Below are positions 52,051 through 60,006 of a stretch of 64,000 nt of DNA, piece by piece. The position numbers and the translations under genes were made by a program. This DNA is from Ensifer sp. LC11 (GTDB lineage Bacteria; Pseudomonadota; Alphaproteobacteria; Rhizobiales; Rhizobiaceae), in the NCBI RefSeq assembly GCF_001695835.1, contig NZ_MBSO01000001.1, positions 1-64,000 of the forward strand. Direction: 5' to 3'. Each line of letters opens with the position of its first letter. Position 1 is the stretch's first letter. The notes below the pieces were generated by a model. The model worked only from the letters and a program-made list of their open reading frames with translations, was not told where the DNA came from and did no database searches.

Positions 52051-52826
52051 TGAAACTCGCCGCCCTCCAGATGCAATCGGTGGCGGGTGACGTCGCCGCC
52101 AATCTCGACCGGATCGCCCGCGCCGCCAAGGAGGCTGCGGCCGAAGGTGCGACGTTGCTGATGACGCCTGAACTCGGCATCACTGGCTATGGCGCCGGCG
52201 ATGCGCTGACGGCACTCGCCGAGGCGCCTGATGGTGTGATCGTTCAGCGCCTCAAGGCGATTTCGTCTGAGACCGGTATCGCGCTCATCGCCGGTTTTGC
52301 CGAGCGTGACGGCAAGGACGTTTACAACAGCGCCGTCTATGTCGACGGCGCGGCGACGCCGGTCGTTTACCGCAAGTCCCACCTCTATGGTGACTACGAG
52401 CGGGCGATCTTCCGGGCGCCGGAGCCGTCGACTCGGCTCTTCGTGCATCGCGGCGTCACCTGCGGCATGCTGATCTGCTACGACGTCGAATTTCCGGAAA
52501 ATGTGCGACGGCTGGCGCTGGCCGGTGCCGAGGCCGTGCTGGTTCCGACGGCGCTGCCAGCCGGCTGGTCCGGCGATTTCATCGCCGAGCACATGATCCA
52601 GACACGGGCCTTCGAGAACCAGGTGTTCGTCGCCTATATCAATCATTGCGGCTCGGATCCGCTGTTTTCCTTCGCCGGTCTCTCGCGTGTCGCGGCACCG
52701 GACGGACAGGTGCTCGCCAAGGCCGGTACGGCACAGGAAACCGTGCTGCTCGTCGACATCGACCCGCAGACCTATGCCATCTCCCGCCTTGAAAACACCT
52801 ATCTTGGCGACCTCAATCGGCGCTGA
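52047..52826 (+). CDS. Nitrilase-superfamily amidase (carbon-nitrogen hydrolase)
   Basis: A 259-aa C-N hydrolase. The catalytic triad is Glu42 (TPELGITGYG), Lys110 (YRKSHLYG) and Cys144 (LICYDVEFPE). It overlaps the last permease gene. Family members hydrolyse amides, nitriles or N-carbamoyl compounds; related polyamine enzymes include N-carbamoylputrescine amidase. With the ureohydrolase at the start of the operon, candidate substrates are a guanidino- or carbamoyl-substituted butyramide or putrescine derivative. The cytoplasmic location is clear from the lack of a signal. Confidence 0.88.
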   Translation: MMKLAALQMQSVAGDVAANLDRIARAAKEAAAEGATLLMTPELGITGYGAGDALTALAEAPDGVIVQRLKAISSETGIALIAGFAERDGKDVYNSAVYVDGAATPVVYRKSHLYGDYERAIFRAPEPSTRLFVHRGVTCGMLICYDVEFPENVRRLALAGAEAVLVPTALPAGWSGDFIAEHMIQTRAFENQVFVAYINHCGSDPLFSFAGLSRVAAPDGQVLAKAGTAQETVLLVDIDPQTYAISRLENTYLGDLNRR

Positions 52827-52994
52827 GTGTGTGCTGTCCTTTGATGCCGACAGGGCTCAAGGACGATCCCAAGAAAAAAGCCACGCGCAATTGTTCTCAT
52901 GACGGGAACGTTCCGTTCCTGATTGGTATACTGTCGGAAACGATACGGCATCCCATATGGTGCTCAACAGAAATGCCACGCATTGGAGGCAATC

Positions 52995-53948
52995 ATGAGC
53001 TTGCAACTGACTGGGATCCACCACCTGACTGCGATTACGGCCAACGCGCCGGAGAACCTGCGCTTCTACACAAAGGTTCTGGGGCTGCGGCTGGTCAAGA
53101 AGACCGTCAATCAGGACGATACCACCGCCTATCACCTCTTCTATGCCGACGGGCGCGCAACGCCGGGAACGGACCTCACCTTCTTCGATTGGCCGGTCGG
53201 GCCCGAGGGGCGCGGCACGCACAGCATTTCGCGCACCGGCCTGAGGGTCGCCAGTGCCGACAGTGTGCGCTGGTGGAAGAGTCGTTTCGATGAGCTGAAG
53301 GTGACGGCTGGCGAAGTCTCCGAAATCGACGGGCGCGTGTCGCTCGATTTCGAGGACGGGGAGGGTCAGCGCTTCCGGTTGATCGATGACGGTGGGCTTG
53401 CCCCCTCGCATCCCTGGGAAAGAAGCCCGGTCGCGGCCGAGCACCAGATCAAGGGCCTCGGCCCGATCACCATCAGCGTGCCCGACATTACCAACACCCA
53501 GCTGGTTCTGACCCATGTGATGAACATGAGCGAGGCCAGGACCTATCCGTCGCCGGATGGTGTGGGCGAGGTCCATGTCTTCACCATGGGCGAAGGCGGA
53601 CCTGCGGCAGAACTGCATGTCGCGGTCCAGCCGGGACTGCCGATGGCCCGCCAGGGTGCCGGCGCCGTGCATCACGTCGCCTTCCGCGCGCCCGACAATG
53701 CGGCACTGACGGAGTGGACGGAGCGGCTCAATGGCTTCCGTCTGCCGTCGAGCGGCGAGGTCGAGCGCTACTACTTCCGTTCACTCTATTTCCGCGAGCC
53801 GAATGGCGTGCTGTTCGAGATCGCCACCGACGGTCCCGGTTTTGCGGTCGACGAGCCGATGGAGACGCTGGGCGAAAGCCTGTCGCTGCCGCCATTCCTG
53901 GAGCCGAAGCGGGCCCAGATCGAGGCACGACTGAAGCCGTTGGAGTAG
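52995..53948 (+). CDS. mhqO: Ring-cleaving dioxygenase of the VOC superfamily (MhqO-like)
   Basis: A 317-aa two-module VOC protein. [35 protein letters not shown] opens module 1 (residues 8-42), and AVHHVAFRA and [11 protein letters not shown] close module 2, giving the His/His/Glu iron site. GGAGG lies before the ATG at 52995. Relatives cleave hydroquinone-type aromatics or aid quinone resistance. It starts a locus with an FMN reductase and a dioxygenase-hydrolase fusion, all suited to quinone detoxification. Confidence 0.85.
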   Translation: MSLQLTGIHHLTAITANAPENLRFYTKVLGLRLVKKTVNQDDTTAYHLFYADGRATPGTDLTFFDWPVGPEGRGTHSISRTGLRVASADSVRWWKSRFDELKVTAGEVSEIDGRVSLDFEDGEGQRFRLIDDGGLAPSHPWERSPVAAEHQIKGLGPITISVPDITNTQLVLTHVMNMSEARTYPSPDGVGEVHVFTMGEGGPAAELHVAVQPGLPMARQGAGAVHHVAFRAPDNAALTEWTERLNGFRLPSSGEVERYYFRSLYFREPNGVLFEIATDGPGFAVDEPMETLGESLSLPPFLEPKRAQIEARLKPLE

Positions 53949-53957
53949 CTGCGCAAA

Positions 53958-53988
53958 GAAGCCGGGGGATTTCCCCGGCTTCCTTGTT
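53958..53988 (+). terminator. Terminator after the mhqO-like gene
   Basis: GAAGCCGGGG/CCCCGGCTTC, perfect 10-bp stem with a 5-nt loop, followed by CTTGTTCT, ten bases after the stop codon. Confidence 0.8.
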
Positions 53989-54104
53989 CTCGTCTCACTG
54001 ATCCTGTTGAAGATTGGTGTGGACCCCGTGATGATGGGCCAAGCGTTTCACATTCGAAGCCGGCGCACCGAGCGACGCTGCAAGACTGAAAAGGATCAGA
54101 GCCA

Positions 54105-54665
54105 ATGACACGAATCCTCGGCATATCCGGCAGTCTGCGCAAGGCCTCTTTCAACACCGGCCTGATGCGGGCGGCGGCTGAAAATGCGCCTGACGGCGTG
54201 GAATTCGAGACTGCGACCTTGCACGGCATCCCACTTTACGACGGGGACCTCGAAGCCGAGAAGGGCATTCCCGAAGCGGTGATGGCGCTCAAACACAAAA
54301 TTATCGCCGCCGATGGCGTCATCCTGTTTACGCCGGAGTACAACAATTCCGTCCCCGGCGTGTTCAAGAACGCGATCGACTGGCTGAGCCGACCGCCGGC
54401 CGATATCGCCAAGGTGTTTCGCGGCCGGCCCTTCGCGCTTGCCGGGGCTTCGCCCGGCAATTTCGGTACCATCCTCAGCCAGAACGCCTGGCTGCCGGTG
54501 ATGCGCACGCTCGGCGCCGAACTCTGGTCGGGCAAGCGGCTGATGTTGCCGAGGGCCGAGACGCTTTTCGATGCCGCGGGGACGCTGACGGATACAGACG
54601 CCCGCGACCGGCTGACGGCTTTCGTCAAGGCGTTCGCGGATTTTGCCGGGGCCGGGAATACCTGA
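54105..54665 (+). CDS. NADPH-dependent FMN reductase (flavodoxin-like quinone reductase)
   Basis: A 186-aa flavodoxin-fold reductase. GISGSLRKASFNT is the FMN phosphate loop, and TPEYNNSVPGVFKNAIDWLSR and the GASPGNFGT loop complete the flavin site. Such enzymes reduce quinones, azo compounds or chromate with NADPH. It lies between two VOC dioxygenase genes, in keeping with a quinone/hydroquinone detoxification set. Confidence 0.9.
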   Translation: MTRILGISGSLRKASFNTGLMRAAAENAPDGVEFETATLHGIPLYDGDLEAEKGIPEAVMALKHKIIAADGVILFTPEYNNSVPGVFKNAIDWLSRPPADIAKVFRGRPFALAGASPGNFGTILSQNAWLPVMRTLGAELWSGKRLMLPRAETLFDAAGTLTDTDARDRLTAFVKAFADFAGAGNT

Positions 54666-54675
54666 ATACTCCCCT

Positions 54676-54754
54676 CATCATCCTGACCCGAGGATCCACA
54701 ATGCCGCACCGGCCTTGGGAATGGATGCTCGGGTCAAGCCCGAGCATGACGGAC
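54676..54754. repeat. GTCATCC-type inverted repeat, second copy
   Basis: TCATCCTGACCCGAGGATCC facing GGATGCTCGGGTCAAGCCCGAGCATGAC, with the inner hairpin GCTCGGG-N5-CCCGAGC (54727-54745). Related in sequence and inverted layout to the element at 26918-27040. It lies in the gap between two convergent genes. Confidence 0.72.
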
Positions 54755-54786
54755 AGGGAGAGCGCCCGAAAGTCGGAGGAGGGGCG

Positions 54787-54809
54787 GGTCTCTGAGGGCC
54801 TCAGAGACC
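54787..54809. terminator. Palindrome overlapping the 3' end of the dioxygenase-hydrolase gene
   Basis: GGTCTCTGAGG-G-CCTCAGAGACC, a perfect 11-bp arm repeat with a one-base centre. It contains the stop codon of the minus-strand fusion gene and may terminate the convergent transcripts. Confidence 0.45.
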
Positions 54810-56357
54810 TTTCTCCTTGAGCCACTCTTGCATGGCTGCAATATCCGGTGAGCCAATCTCATGGCCCATGTCCAGTTCGACTGTCGACAGATCCGCGCCG
54901 GTCCGGGAAAGCTCCGCCTTCAGGCGAGGCGCGAATTCTCCGTAGCTGTCATGCTCGCCCGTGAGCAGCAGGACGTTCGTGCCCGAGAGATCCGGCGGCG
55001 GCACGTCGTCGAGAACGAGCATCGAGCGCATCAGCACGACGTTGCGGAGGAGCCCGGGATGCAGAAGCATCAGTGCCACGAGCAGGTTGGCGCCGTTGGA
55101 ATAGCCGATGAAAACCGTCTTCTCGAGATTTATGCGGTAGCCGTCCCTGGCCCCTTCGACGAAGGCGGCGAAGGCTTCGGCCTCGGATCGCACGTCCTTC
55201 TGGTCGAAGGTCGTCGGCGAATAGCGCCGGAACCAGCGCGGTTGGCCTTCCTCGTTCGACCGGCCACGAATGCCGACGAGTGTTGCCTGCCGGTCGACCT
55301 GGTGTGCGAGGTGGAGAAGCTGCGTCTCGTTGGCGCCGCTGCCGTGCAGCAGCATGAAGGTGCGGTCATCAAGCTGCTCCGGATGATAGAACCGGTGCAC
55401 GAAGGGCAGGTCGCGTTCGGTCAGCCGTGGCTCGCCCGGTAGCGCGAACTGCGGCATGGCGAGCAGCATTTCCTCCCTCGCGGCGCTGAAATGCGCGGGA
55501 ACGAAGAGCTCGGTGCCAAGCGTTTCCTTCGGCTCGTCGAGGGCAAAGCCGGGGCCGTCGCTGGCGAGTTCATAGAGCGAGCCGCCGGGCTCGCGCACAT
55601 AGAGCGAATAGAAATATTTGCGGTCATGCGCGTTGATCTCGCCAGCCTGATCGCGCTGCAAGTCTGCGCGCGCCGTGTCTACTGCGGCCCGATCCGGAGC
55701 TCGGAAGGCGATATGGTCGATCGTTCCGGTGCCCGGCGCCGAGGTCCAGAAGCCGGTTGCATTGCGCACGTCGATGATGTCACCGGAGGCGGAGGTCAGT
55801 CGCTGGATCGTGTCGGTTGCGCCAGTTTCCGTGTAGCCGAAATGCGCCTTCAGGAAGTGAACGGACTGCTCGGGCTTCTCGGTGAGGATCGTGGCGCCGC
55901 GCAGGCGTCGGATCGCATCTTCTTCGGGGATGTCGCGGGTGCTCCAGGGCGCCGCCGCTGCAAGCGCCTCGGTGCCGACGAGCTTGACGATGACGCCGTC
56001 CGGATCCTTGAGGCGCAGCACCGGTTCACCGAATTCCTGCGCCGGGCCGGAGATGGCGACGTTGAACTGGAGCGCGCGGGTCAGCCAGAAGCCGATGCTC
56101 TCAGGCCGGATGGCGAAGGCGATCTCGCTTGGCTGGCTATGACCAACCCGGCCGCGGCCGCCGTCTTCCCACATCAGGAAGGTGACGAGCGATCCGGGCG
56201 AACCCTCGGCGTCACCGTAAAAGAGGTGCAACTGGTTGGCATCCTCGTAGCCACCCGTCCGTTTGACGAGGCGCAAGCCCAGGAAGCCGACATAGAAATC
56301 GACATTTGCCTGGACCTTGCGGGCAATCAGGGTGATGTGGTGGATGCCGCTCGTCAT
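54801..56357 (-). CDS. Fusion of VOC ring-cleaving dioxygenase and alpha/beta-hydrolase (MhqO-MhqD type)
   Basis: A 518-aa two-part protein. Residues 1-310 are a complete MhqO-like dioxygenase (IHHITLIARKVQANVDFYVGFLGLRLVKRTGG start, SLYELASDGPGFALDEP end). Residues about 320-518 are a carboxylesterase/phospholipase-type hydrolase with Ser420 in GYSNGANL, Asp470 in GEHDSYG and His499 in DMGHEIG. In Bacillus mhqO and mhqD are separate genes of one quinone-induced operon; here both activities are in one chain. A likely role is ring cleavage followed by ester or enol-lactone hydrolysis. Confidence 0.88.
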   Translation of the reverse strand: MTSGIHHITLIARKVQANVDFYVGFLGLRLVKRTGGYEDANQLHLFYGDAEGSPGSLVTFLMWEDGGRGRVGHSQPSEIAFAIRPESIGFWLTRALQFNVAISGPAQEFGEPVLRLKDPDGVIVKLVGTEALAAAAPWSTRDIPEEDAIRRLRGATILTEKPEQSVHFLKAHFGYTETGATDTIQRLTSASGDIIDVRNATGFWTSAPGTGTIDHIAFRAPDRAAVDTARADLQRDQAGEINAHDRKYFYSLYVREPGGSLYELASDGPGFALDEPKETLGTELFVPAHFSAAREEMLLAMPQFALPGEPRLTERDLPFVHRFYHPEQLDDRTFMLLHGSGANETQLLHLAHQVDRQATLVGIRGRSNEEGQPRWFRRYSPTTFDQKDVRSEAEAFAAFVEGARDGYRINLEKTVFIGYSNGANLLVALMLLHPGLLRNVVLMRSMLVLDDVPPPDLSGTNVLLLTGEHDSYGEFAPRLKAELSRTGADLSTVELDMGHEIGSPDIAAMQEWLKEKGL

Positions 56358-56403
56358 TGTCAGTCCCTCATTGGTACGTGCTCACAAAACACGAGACGAA
56401 GCG

Positions 56404-56422
56404 ACGGCGCCAGAAGCGCCGT
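56404..56422 (-). other. Intergenic stem-loop between the SDR and fusion genes
   Basis: ACGGCGC/GCGCCGT, perfect 7-bp stem, 5-nt loop, in the 91-bp gap between the SDR stop and the fusion start, both on the minus strand. No T-run. Confidence 0.45.
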
Positions 56423-56448
56423 GGGAACGCTGTGTTTACGCGGGAAGA

Positions 56449-57306
56449 TCAGTCGCGATCCTTTTCCAGGAACGCCTTGAACGCGTCCGCATATTTCGGA
56501 TGCCAGCGCGATAACGGCGGCCGGTTCTCGACGATGTCACCGGCGGCCCAGAGGATACGCCGCTCGTCGGTGGCGCGGGGCACGTCGTTGTCCGGGCAGA
56601 GGATGTAGAAATCGCCGCGCGCCAGGCTTTCCATCATGAAGTCGACGGTCTGTTCCGACGTCCACGCACCTGCGGGCTTTTCGGTCCGGCCACCGGCCGT
56701 CAGCCCGGTATAGACGAAACCGGGGATGAGGAGATGGGCGTGGACCTGGCTGCCGGCCGTGTTGCGCAACTCGTGTTCCAGCGCTTCGGTGAACACCTTC
56801 ACGCCCGCCTTCGAGACATTATAGGCCGGGTCGCCCGGCGGCGTGGTGATGCCCTGTTTCGAGCCGGTGTTGATGATGACGGCCGGCTTGCCATGGGCGA
56901 TCATGCGCGTTGCGAAGACGCGCGAACCGTTGATGACGCCCCAGAGATTGACCCCGAGCGTCGCCTCCCAGGCTGCCAGGGGGCCGAGTATCGCGCTACC
57001 CGGCTGGATGCCGGCATTGTTCATGAGAACATGCACATCGCCCATGCGTTGATGCACCCCGCGTTCGAGCGCTTCGATGTCTTCGAGGCGGGAGATATCG
57101 GTCGGAATCGCCACGATATGCTGCGCCCGCCCTGGCGACAGGGCCGCAACTTCGGCGGCCGCCTTCTCCAGCCGTTCGCCTGCGAGATCGGCGAGTACGA
57201 CACGCATGCCGAGCGAGGCGAAGTGGCGGGCGGCGGCCAGGCCGATGCCGGAGGCGGCACCGGTGACGACAGCCAGGTTGTTGGGGGCGAAGGCAGGATG
57301 GGACAT
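56449..57306 (-). CDS. Short-chain dehydrogenase/reductase
   Basis: A 285-aa classical SDR: TGAASGIG (residues 15-22), NNAGIQPG, and YNVSKAG with the catalytic YxxxK. The ATG at 57306 has AGGAG upstream; the frame stays open for 126 more codons over the Crp/Fnr gene, which is shadow. It lies upstream of the dioxygenase-hydrolase fusion in the same direction. The substrate is unknown. Confidence 0.9.
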   Translation of the reverse strand: MSHPAFAPNNLAVVTGAASGIGLAAARHFASLGMRVVLADLAGERLEKAAAEVAALSPGRAQHIVAIPTDISRLEDIEALERGVHQRMGDVHVLMNNAGIQPGSAILGPLAAWEATLGVNLWGVINGSRVFATRMIAHGKPAVIINTGSKQGITTPPGDPAYNVSKAGVKVFTEALEHELRNTAGSQVHAHLLIPGFVYTGLTAGGRTEKPAGAWTSEQTVDFMMESLARGDFYILCPDNDVPRATDERRILWAAGDIVENRPPLSRWHPKYADAFKAFLEKDRD

Positions 57307-57387
57307 GACGGAACTCCTGTGGCGGGATCGCGTGCAACAGATAGGGCGCAAGCGGCCGCCTGTCCATTGCCACTGCGACCATGGCCC

Positions 57388-57411
57388 CTTGAAAACGCGT
57401 GTGTTTTCAAG
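57388..57411. promoter_or_regulatory. Palindrome in the divergent SDR/Crp-Fnr promoter region
   Basis: CTTGAAAAC-N6-GTTTTCAAG, perfect 9-bp arms, with further flanking GACCAT (57377-57382) and ATGGTC (57412-57417). It lies about midway between the divergent genes and could be an operator for the Crp/Fnr regulator or a shared repressor. Confidence 0.5.
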
Positions 57412-57493
57412 ATGGTCCCTTGTTCCTCGAAGTGTCGGCGCTACTTGCAGCTTGGGACTTGAGCACGACCGATAGGATCCTGCGGACGGTACG

Positions 57494-58249
57494 ATGAGCG
57501 ATACAGCGACCCGCAACGAAAAGCGCACCCCATGCGAAAAATGTCCTTTGCGCAAGCTCGACCATTTTCGCGCGTTCACGAACGAGGAACTTGCTTTCGT
57601 ATCGCAATTCAAGACCGGCGAACTTGCGGTCGATAGCGGAGCGACCATCCTGGTCGAAGGCGCGCACAGCGCCCACCTCTTCACGGTGCTTTCCGGCTGG
57701 GGCTTTCGCTACAAGATGCTCGACGACGGTCGCCGCCAGATCCTGAATTACGTCATGCCGGGCGATCTGATCGGCCTGCAGGGCAGCCTGATGGGGGAGA
57801 TGCAGCATTCGATCGAAGCACTGTCGCCCGTAACACTCTGCGTTTTCGAACGCGGCAAGCTCAGCCGGCTGTTTGCCAGCTATCCCGAGCTCGCCTACGA
57901 TCTCACCTGGATCGCGGCGCGCGAGGAACGCATTCTGGATGAGAACCTTCTGAGCATCGGTCGCCGGTCGGCTCTGGAGCGGGCTGCCTATCTCCTCGCC
58001 TTTCTCTACCAGAGAGCCGAGGTGCTCGATCTCTTCGGCAGCAGCCGCGTCGCCATTCCGGTCACCCAGCAGCATGTGGCGGATACGCTCGGCCTTTCGA
58101 TCGTCCATACCAACAAGACGCTGAAAAAGCTTGCCGAGCGCGGCCTGATCCGCTGGGCCGACAAAGGCTGTAACGTGCGTGATATCGATGGCCTGCTTGC
58201 GGTCTCGGGCTGGGAGGGGCTGCACGAGCCGAAGCGGCCGCTCATCTGA
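57494..58249 (+). CDS. Crp/Fnr-family transcriptional regulator
   Basis: A 251-aa regulator: a cyclic-nucleotide-like sensor barrel (about residues 30-140) and a C-terminal winged helix (TQQHVADTLGLSIVHTNKTLKKLAERGLI recognises DNA). The N-terminus has CEKCPLRK with two Cys, but the four-Cys pattern of oxygen-sensing FNR is not complete, so an iron-sulfur role is doubtful. It is divergent from the SDR gene with a long palindrome between them. The effector is unknown. Confidence 0.9.
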   Translation: MSDTATRNEKRTPCEKCPLRKLDHFRAFTNEELAFVSQFKTGELAVDSGATILVEGAHSAHLFTVLSGWGFRYKMLDDGRRQILNYVMPGDLIGLQGSLMGEMQHSIEALSPVTLCVFERGKLSRLFASYPELAYDLTWIAAREERILDENLLSIGRRSALERAAYLLAFLYQRAEVLDLFGSSRVAIPVTQQHVADTLGLSIVHTNKTLKKLAERGLIRWADKGCNVRDIDGLLAVSGWEGLHEPKRPLI

Positions 58250-58311
58250 AATTGCGGTTCATGCTTCCTGACCGATGCGGCGCAACTGCCGCATCGGTGC
58301 CTCGTCGTTGC

Positions 58312-58464
58312 TCAGGCCGCAACGATAGCCTGCAGCATCCACAGCGCTTTTTCGTGGAAATCGAGGCGGTCGGTCAGCATGTCTGTCGTGACGAGGTCGC
58401 CATTGTCATCGGCCTTGGTGCCGGCGTCGCGCATGCGGCGTGCAGCCGCTTCGCTGCCGGTGGA
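58312..58464 (-). pseudogene. dps: Remnant of a dps gene (3' end only)
   Basis: About 50 codons in frame to a stop encode a helical tail (SEAAARRMRDAGTKADDNG, then DLVTTDMLTDRLDFHEKALWMLQAIVA) that matches the C-terminus of Dps DNA-binding ferritin-like proteins as I recall them. The ferroxidase helices and the start are missing; the frame upstream is unlike Dps, and the region where the rest should lie is occupied by the response-regulator gene. So the gene is truncated and not functional. Confidence 0.7.
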
Positions 58465-58600
58465 CGGTTGTTCCGATCGCCCGGGTCGTGTGGCACATGT
58501 CTTTTTTAAATGCCAGTGCGGGGGAGGAGACTTAAGCTCTGCGCATTGGCGCGAGGCGACCTCAGCGGAGCTGTCGTGTGCGAAAGATGGAGTGCAGCGC

Positions 58601-58981
58601 ATGGCCGAACTACCGCAGCCCGTCCGGACCGTCCTCGTTCTTGAGGATAACTTCATCATCGCCATGGACGTCGAGGAAATCCTGGCTTCGCTCGGAATCT
58701 CAAACGTTACGATCGCGACGAATGCGAACCAGGCGATGGAACTTCTGACCCTGCAGCCGTTCGATTTCGCGATCCTCGATGTCAGTCTCGGCGATCACAC
58801 GAGCTTCGGCGTCGCTGACGCCATGCTCGCCCGCGGCATGCCCTTCGGCTTCACTAGTGGCTACGGAGATTCAGAGCTTTTCCCGCCGTCTCTCAGGCAT
58901 ATTCCACGGATCGACAAACCCTTCAGCGAAAAATCAATCAGCCAGTTGATCGCCGCCGGAACGCATAAAGGCGATGCCTGA
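58601..58981 (+). CDS. Stand-alone response-regulator receiver protein
   Basis: A 126-aa CheY-like domain with no output domain. The acidic pair (LEDN), phospho-acceptor Asp in FDFAILDVSLGD, switch Ser/Thr in FTSGYGD and Lys in IDKPF are all present. GGAG lies about eight bases before the ATG. Such single domains pass phosphate between kinases or bind protein partners. No histidine kinase is nearby, so its partner is unknown. It replaces what would have been the 5' part of the dps gene. Confidence 0.85.
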   Translation: MAELPQPVRTVLVLEDNFIIAMDVEEILASLGISNVTIATNANQAMELLTLQPFDFAILDVSLGDHTSFGVADAMLARGMPFGFTSGYGDSELFPPSLRHIPRIDKPFSEKSISQLIAAGTHKGDA

Positions 58982-59010
58982 GCATCGTTTCCGCGGCCAG
59001 GGGGAAGCGA

Positions 59011-59808
59011 TCAAGGCTTGCCGCGCGAGACGAACCAGGGATTGGCGAAGTCGCTGTCGTCTTTCTGGTTCCGCTTGCCGTAGACGAGCGGCATGCCATC
59101 CATCGTCAGGGTTTCACCGCCGGCGGCCCGCAGAATGGCGTCGCCGGCGGCCGTGTCCCACTCCATCGTGCGGCTGAAGCGCGGATAGACGTCGGCAAGC
59201 CCTTCGGCGAGGAGGCAGAACTTGAGTGACGAGCCGACCGTCCGGTAGTCGTCGATGCCGTGTTCGGCGAGATAGGCGGTTGTCTCGGCGCTGTTGTGCC
59301 AACGGCTGGCCAGCCCCACCACGCGATCGCCGCAACTGCGGCAACCGATCACCGTTTTAGCCGTGGGACGAAAGTCATCATCGATGACAGCCTTCACTGC
59401 CTTGCCGTGGTTTGCCGCATAGAGGATGCCGAGCGCTGGCGCATAGACGACACCCGCGACCGGCGCTCCATTTTCGATCAGCGCGATATTGACGGTAAAG
59501 TCGTCATTCCGGCTGATGAATTCCTTGGTGCCATCCAGCGGGTCGACCAGGAAGAAGGATCTGCCGGAGGTATCGGGCACGAAGCCGGCGGCGACAGCTT
59601 CTTCGGCGACAACCGGAATATTCGGAAACGCACGGGCGAGGTCCGCAAGAATGATGCGCTCGGCGGTCGCATCGGCATCGGTGACCGGGGAACAGTCGGG
59701 CTTGTAGGTGACCTCCGGCCCGGCATTGTAGACGTCGAGAATGGCGCGACCCGCGGCAATCGCCGATTGTTGCAGAATTTCCAGCATCGCCTCGTTTTCC
59801 AGTTCCAT
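59011..59808 (-). CDS. cysQ: 3'(2'),5'-bisphosphate nucleotidase CysQ
   Basis: A 265-aa inositol-monophosphatase-superfamily enzyme. AEEAV, LVDPLDGTKEFI (metal and phosphate binding) and EWDTAAGDAIL are present. It converts PAP to AMP, relieving inhibition of sulfate assimilation. The ATG at 59808 (MELENEAML) fits the family length; an earlier in-frame start adds 20 residues. It is divergent from soxB and adjacent to no sulfate gene here. Confidence 0.9.
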   Translation of the reverse strand: MELENEAMLEILQQSAIAAGRAILDVYNAGPEVTYKPDCSPVTDADATAERIILADLARAFPNIPVVAEEAVAAGFVPDTSGRSFFLVDPLDGTKEFISRNDDFTVNIALIENGAPVAGVVYAPALGILYAANHGKAVKAVIDDDFRPTAKTVIGCRSCGDRVVGLASRWHNSAETTAYLAEHGIDDYRTVGSSLKFCLLAEGLADVYPRFSRTMEWDTAAGDAILRAAGGETLTMDGMPLVYGKRNQKDDSDFANPWFVSRGKP

Positions 59809-60006
59809 CACCCCAGCCCTTAGCACATCGGGGACAAGAAAATACCCGTGCTTTTCCCGTGGCTCCATTGTCTTGGATGCAAGTTGTCGGGCAACGACGC
59901 GCGCGACATGGCCGATGGAGGTTTTTTGCGCCTGCGCGAGGCTTCAGTCTTGGCTTCCGCGCTGCGGCTGTGCAAATGTGCCGACGCAACTGAACTGGAT
60001 GCCTTC

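Noticed and set aside
57494-58249. Oxygen-sensing FNR with [4Fe-4S] cluster
   Set aside because: Only two N-terminal Cys (CEKC) are present, not the complete four-cysteine pattern.
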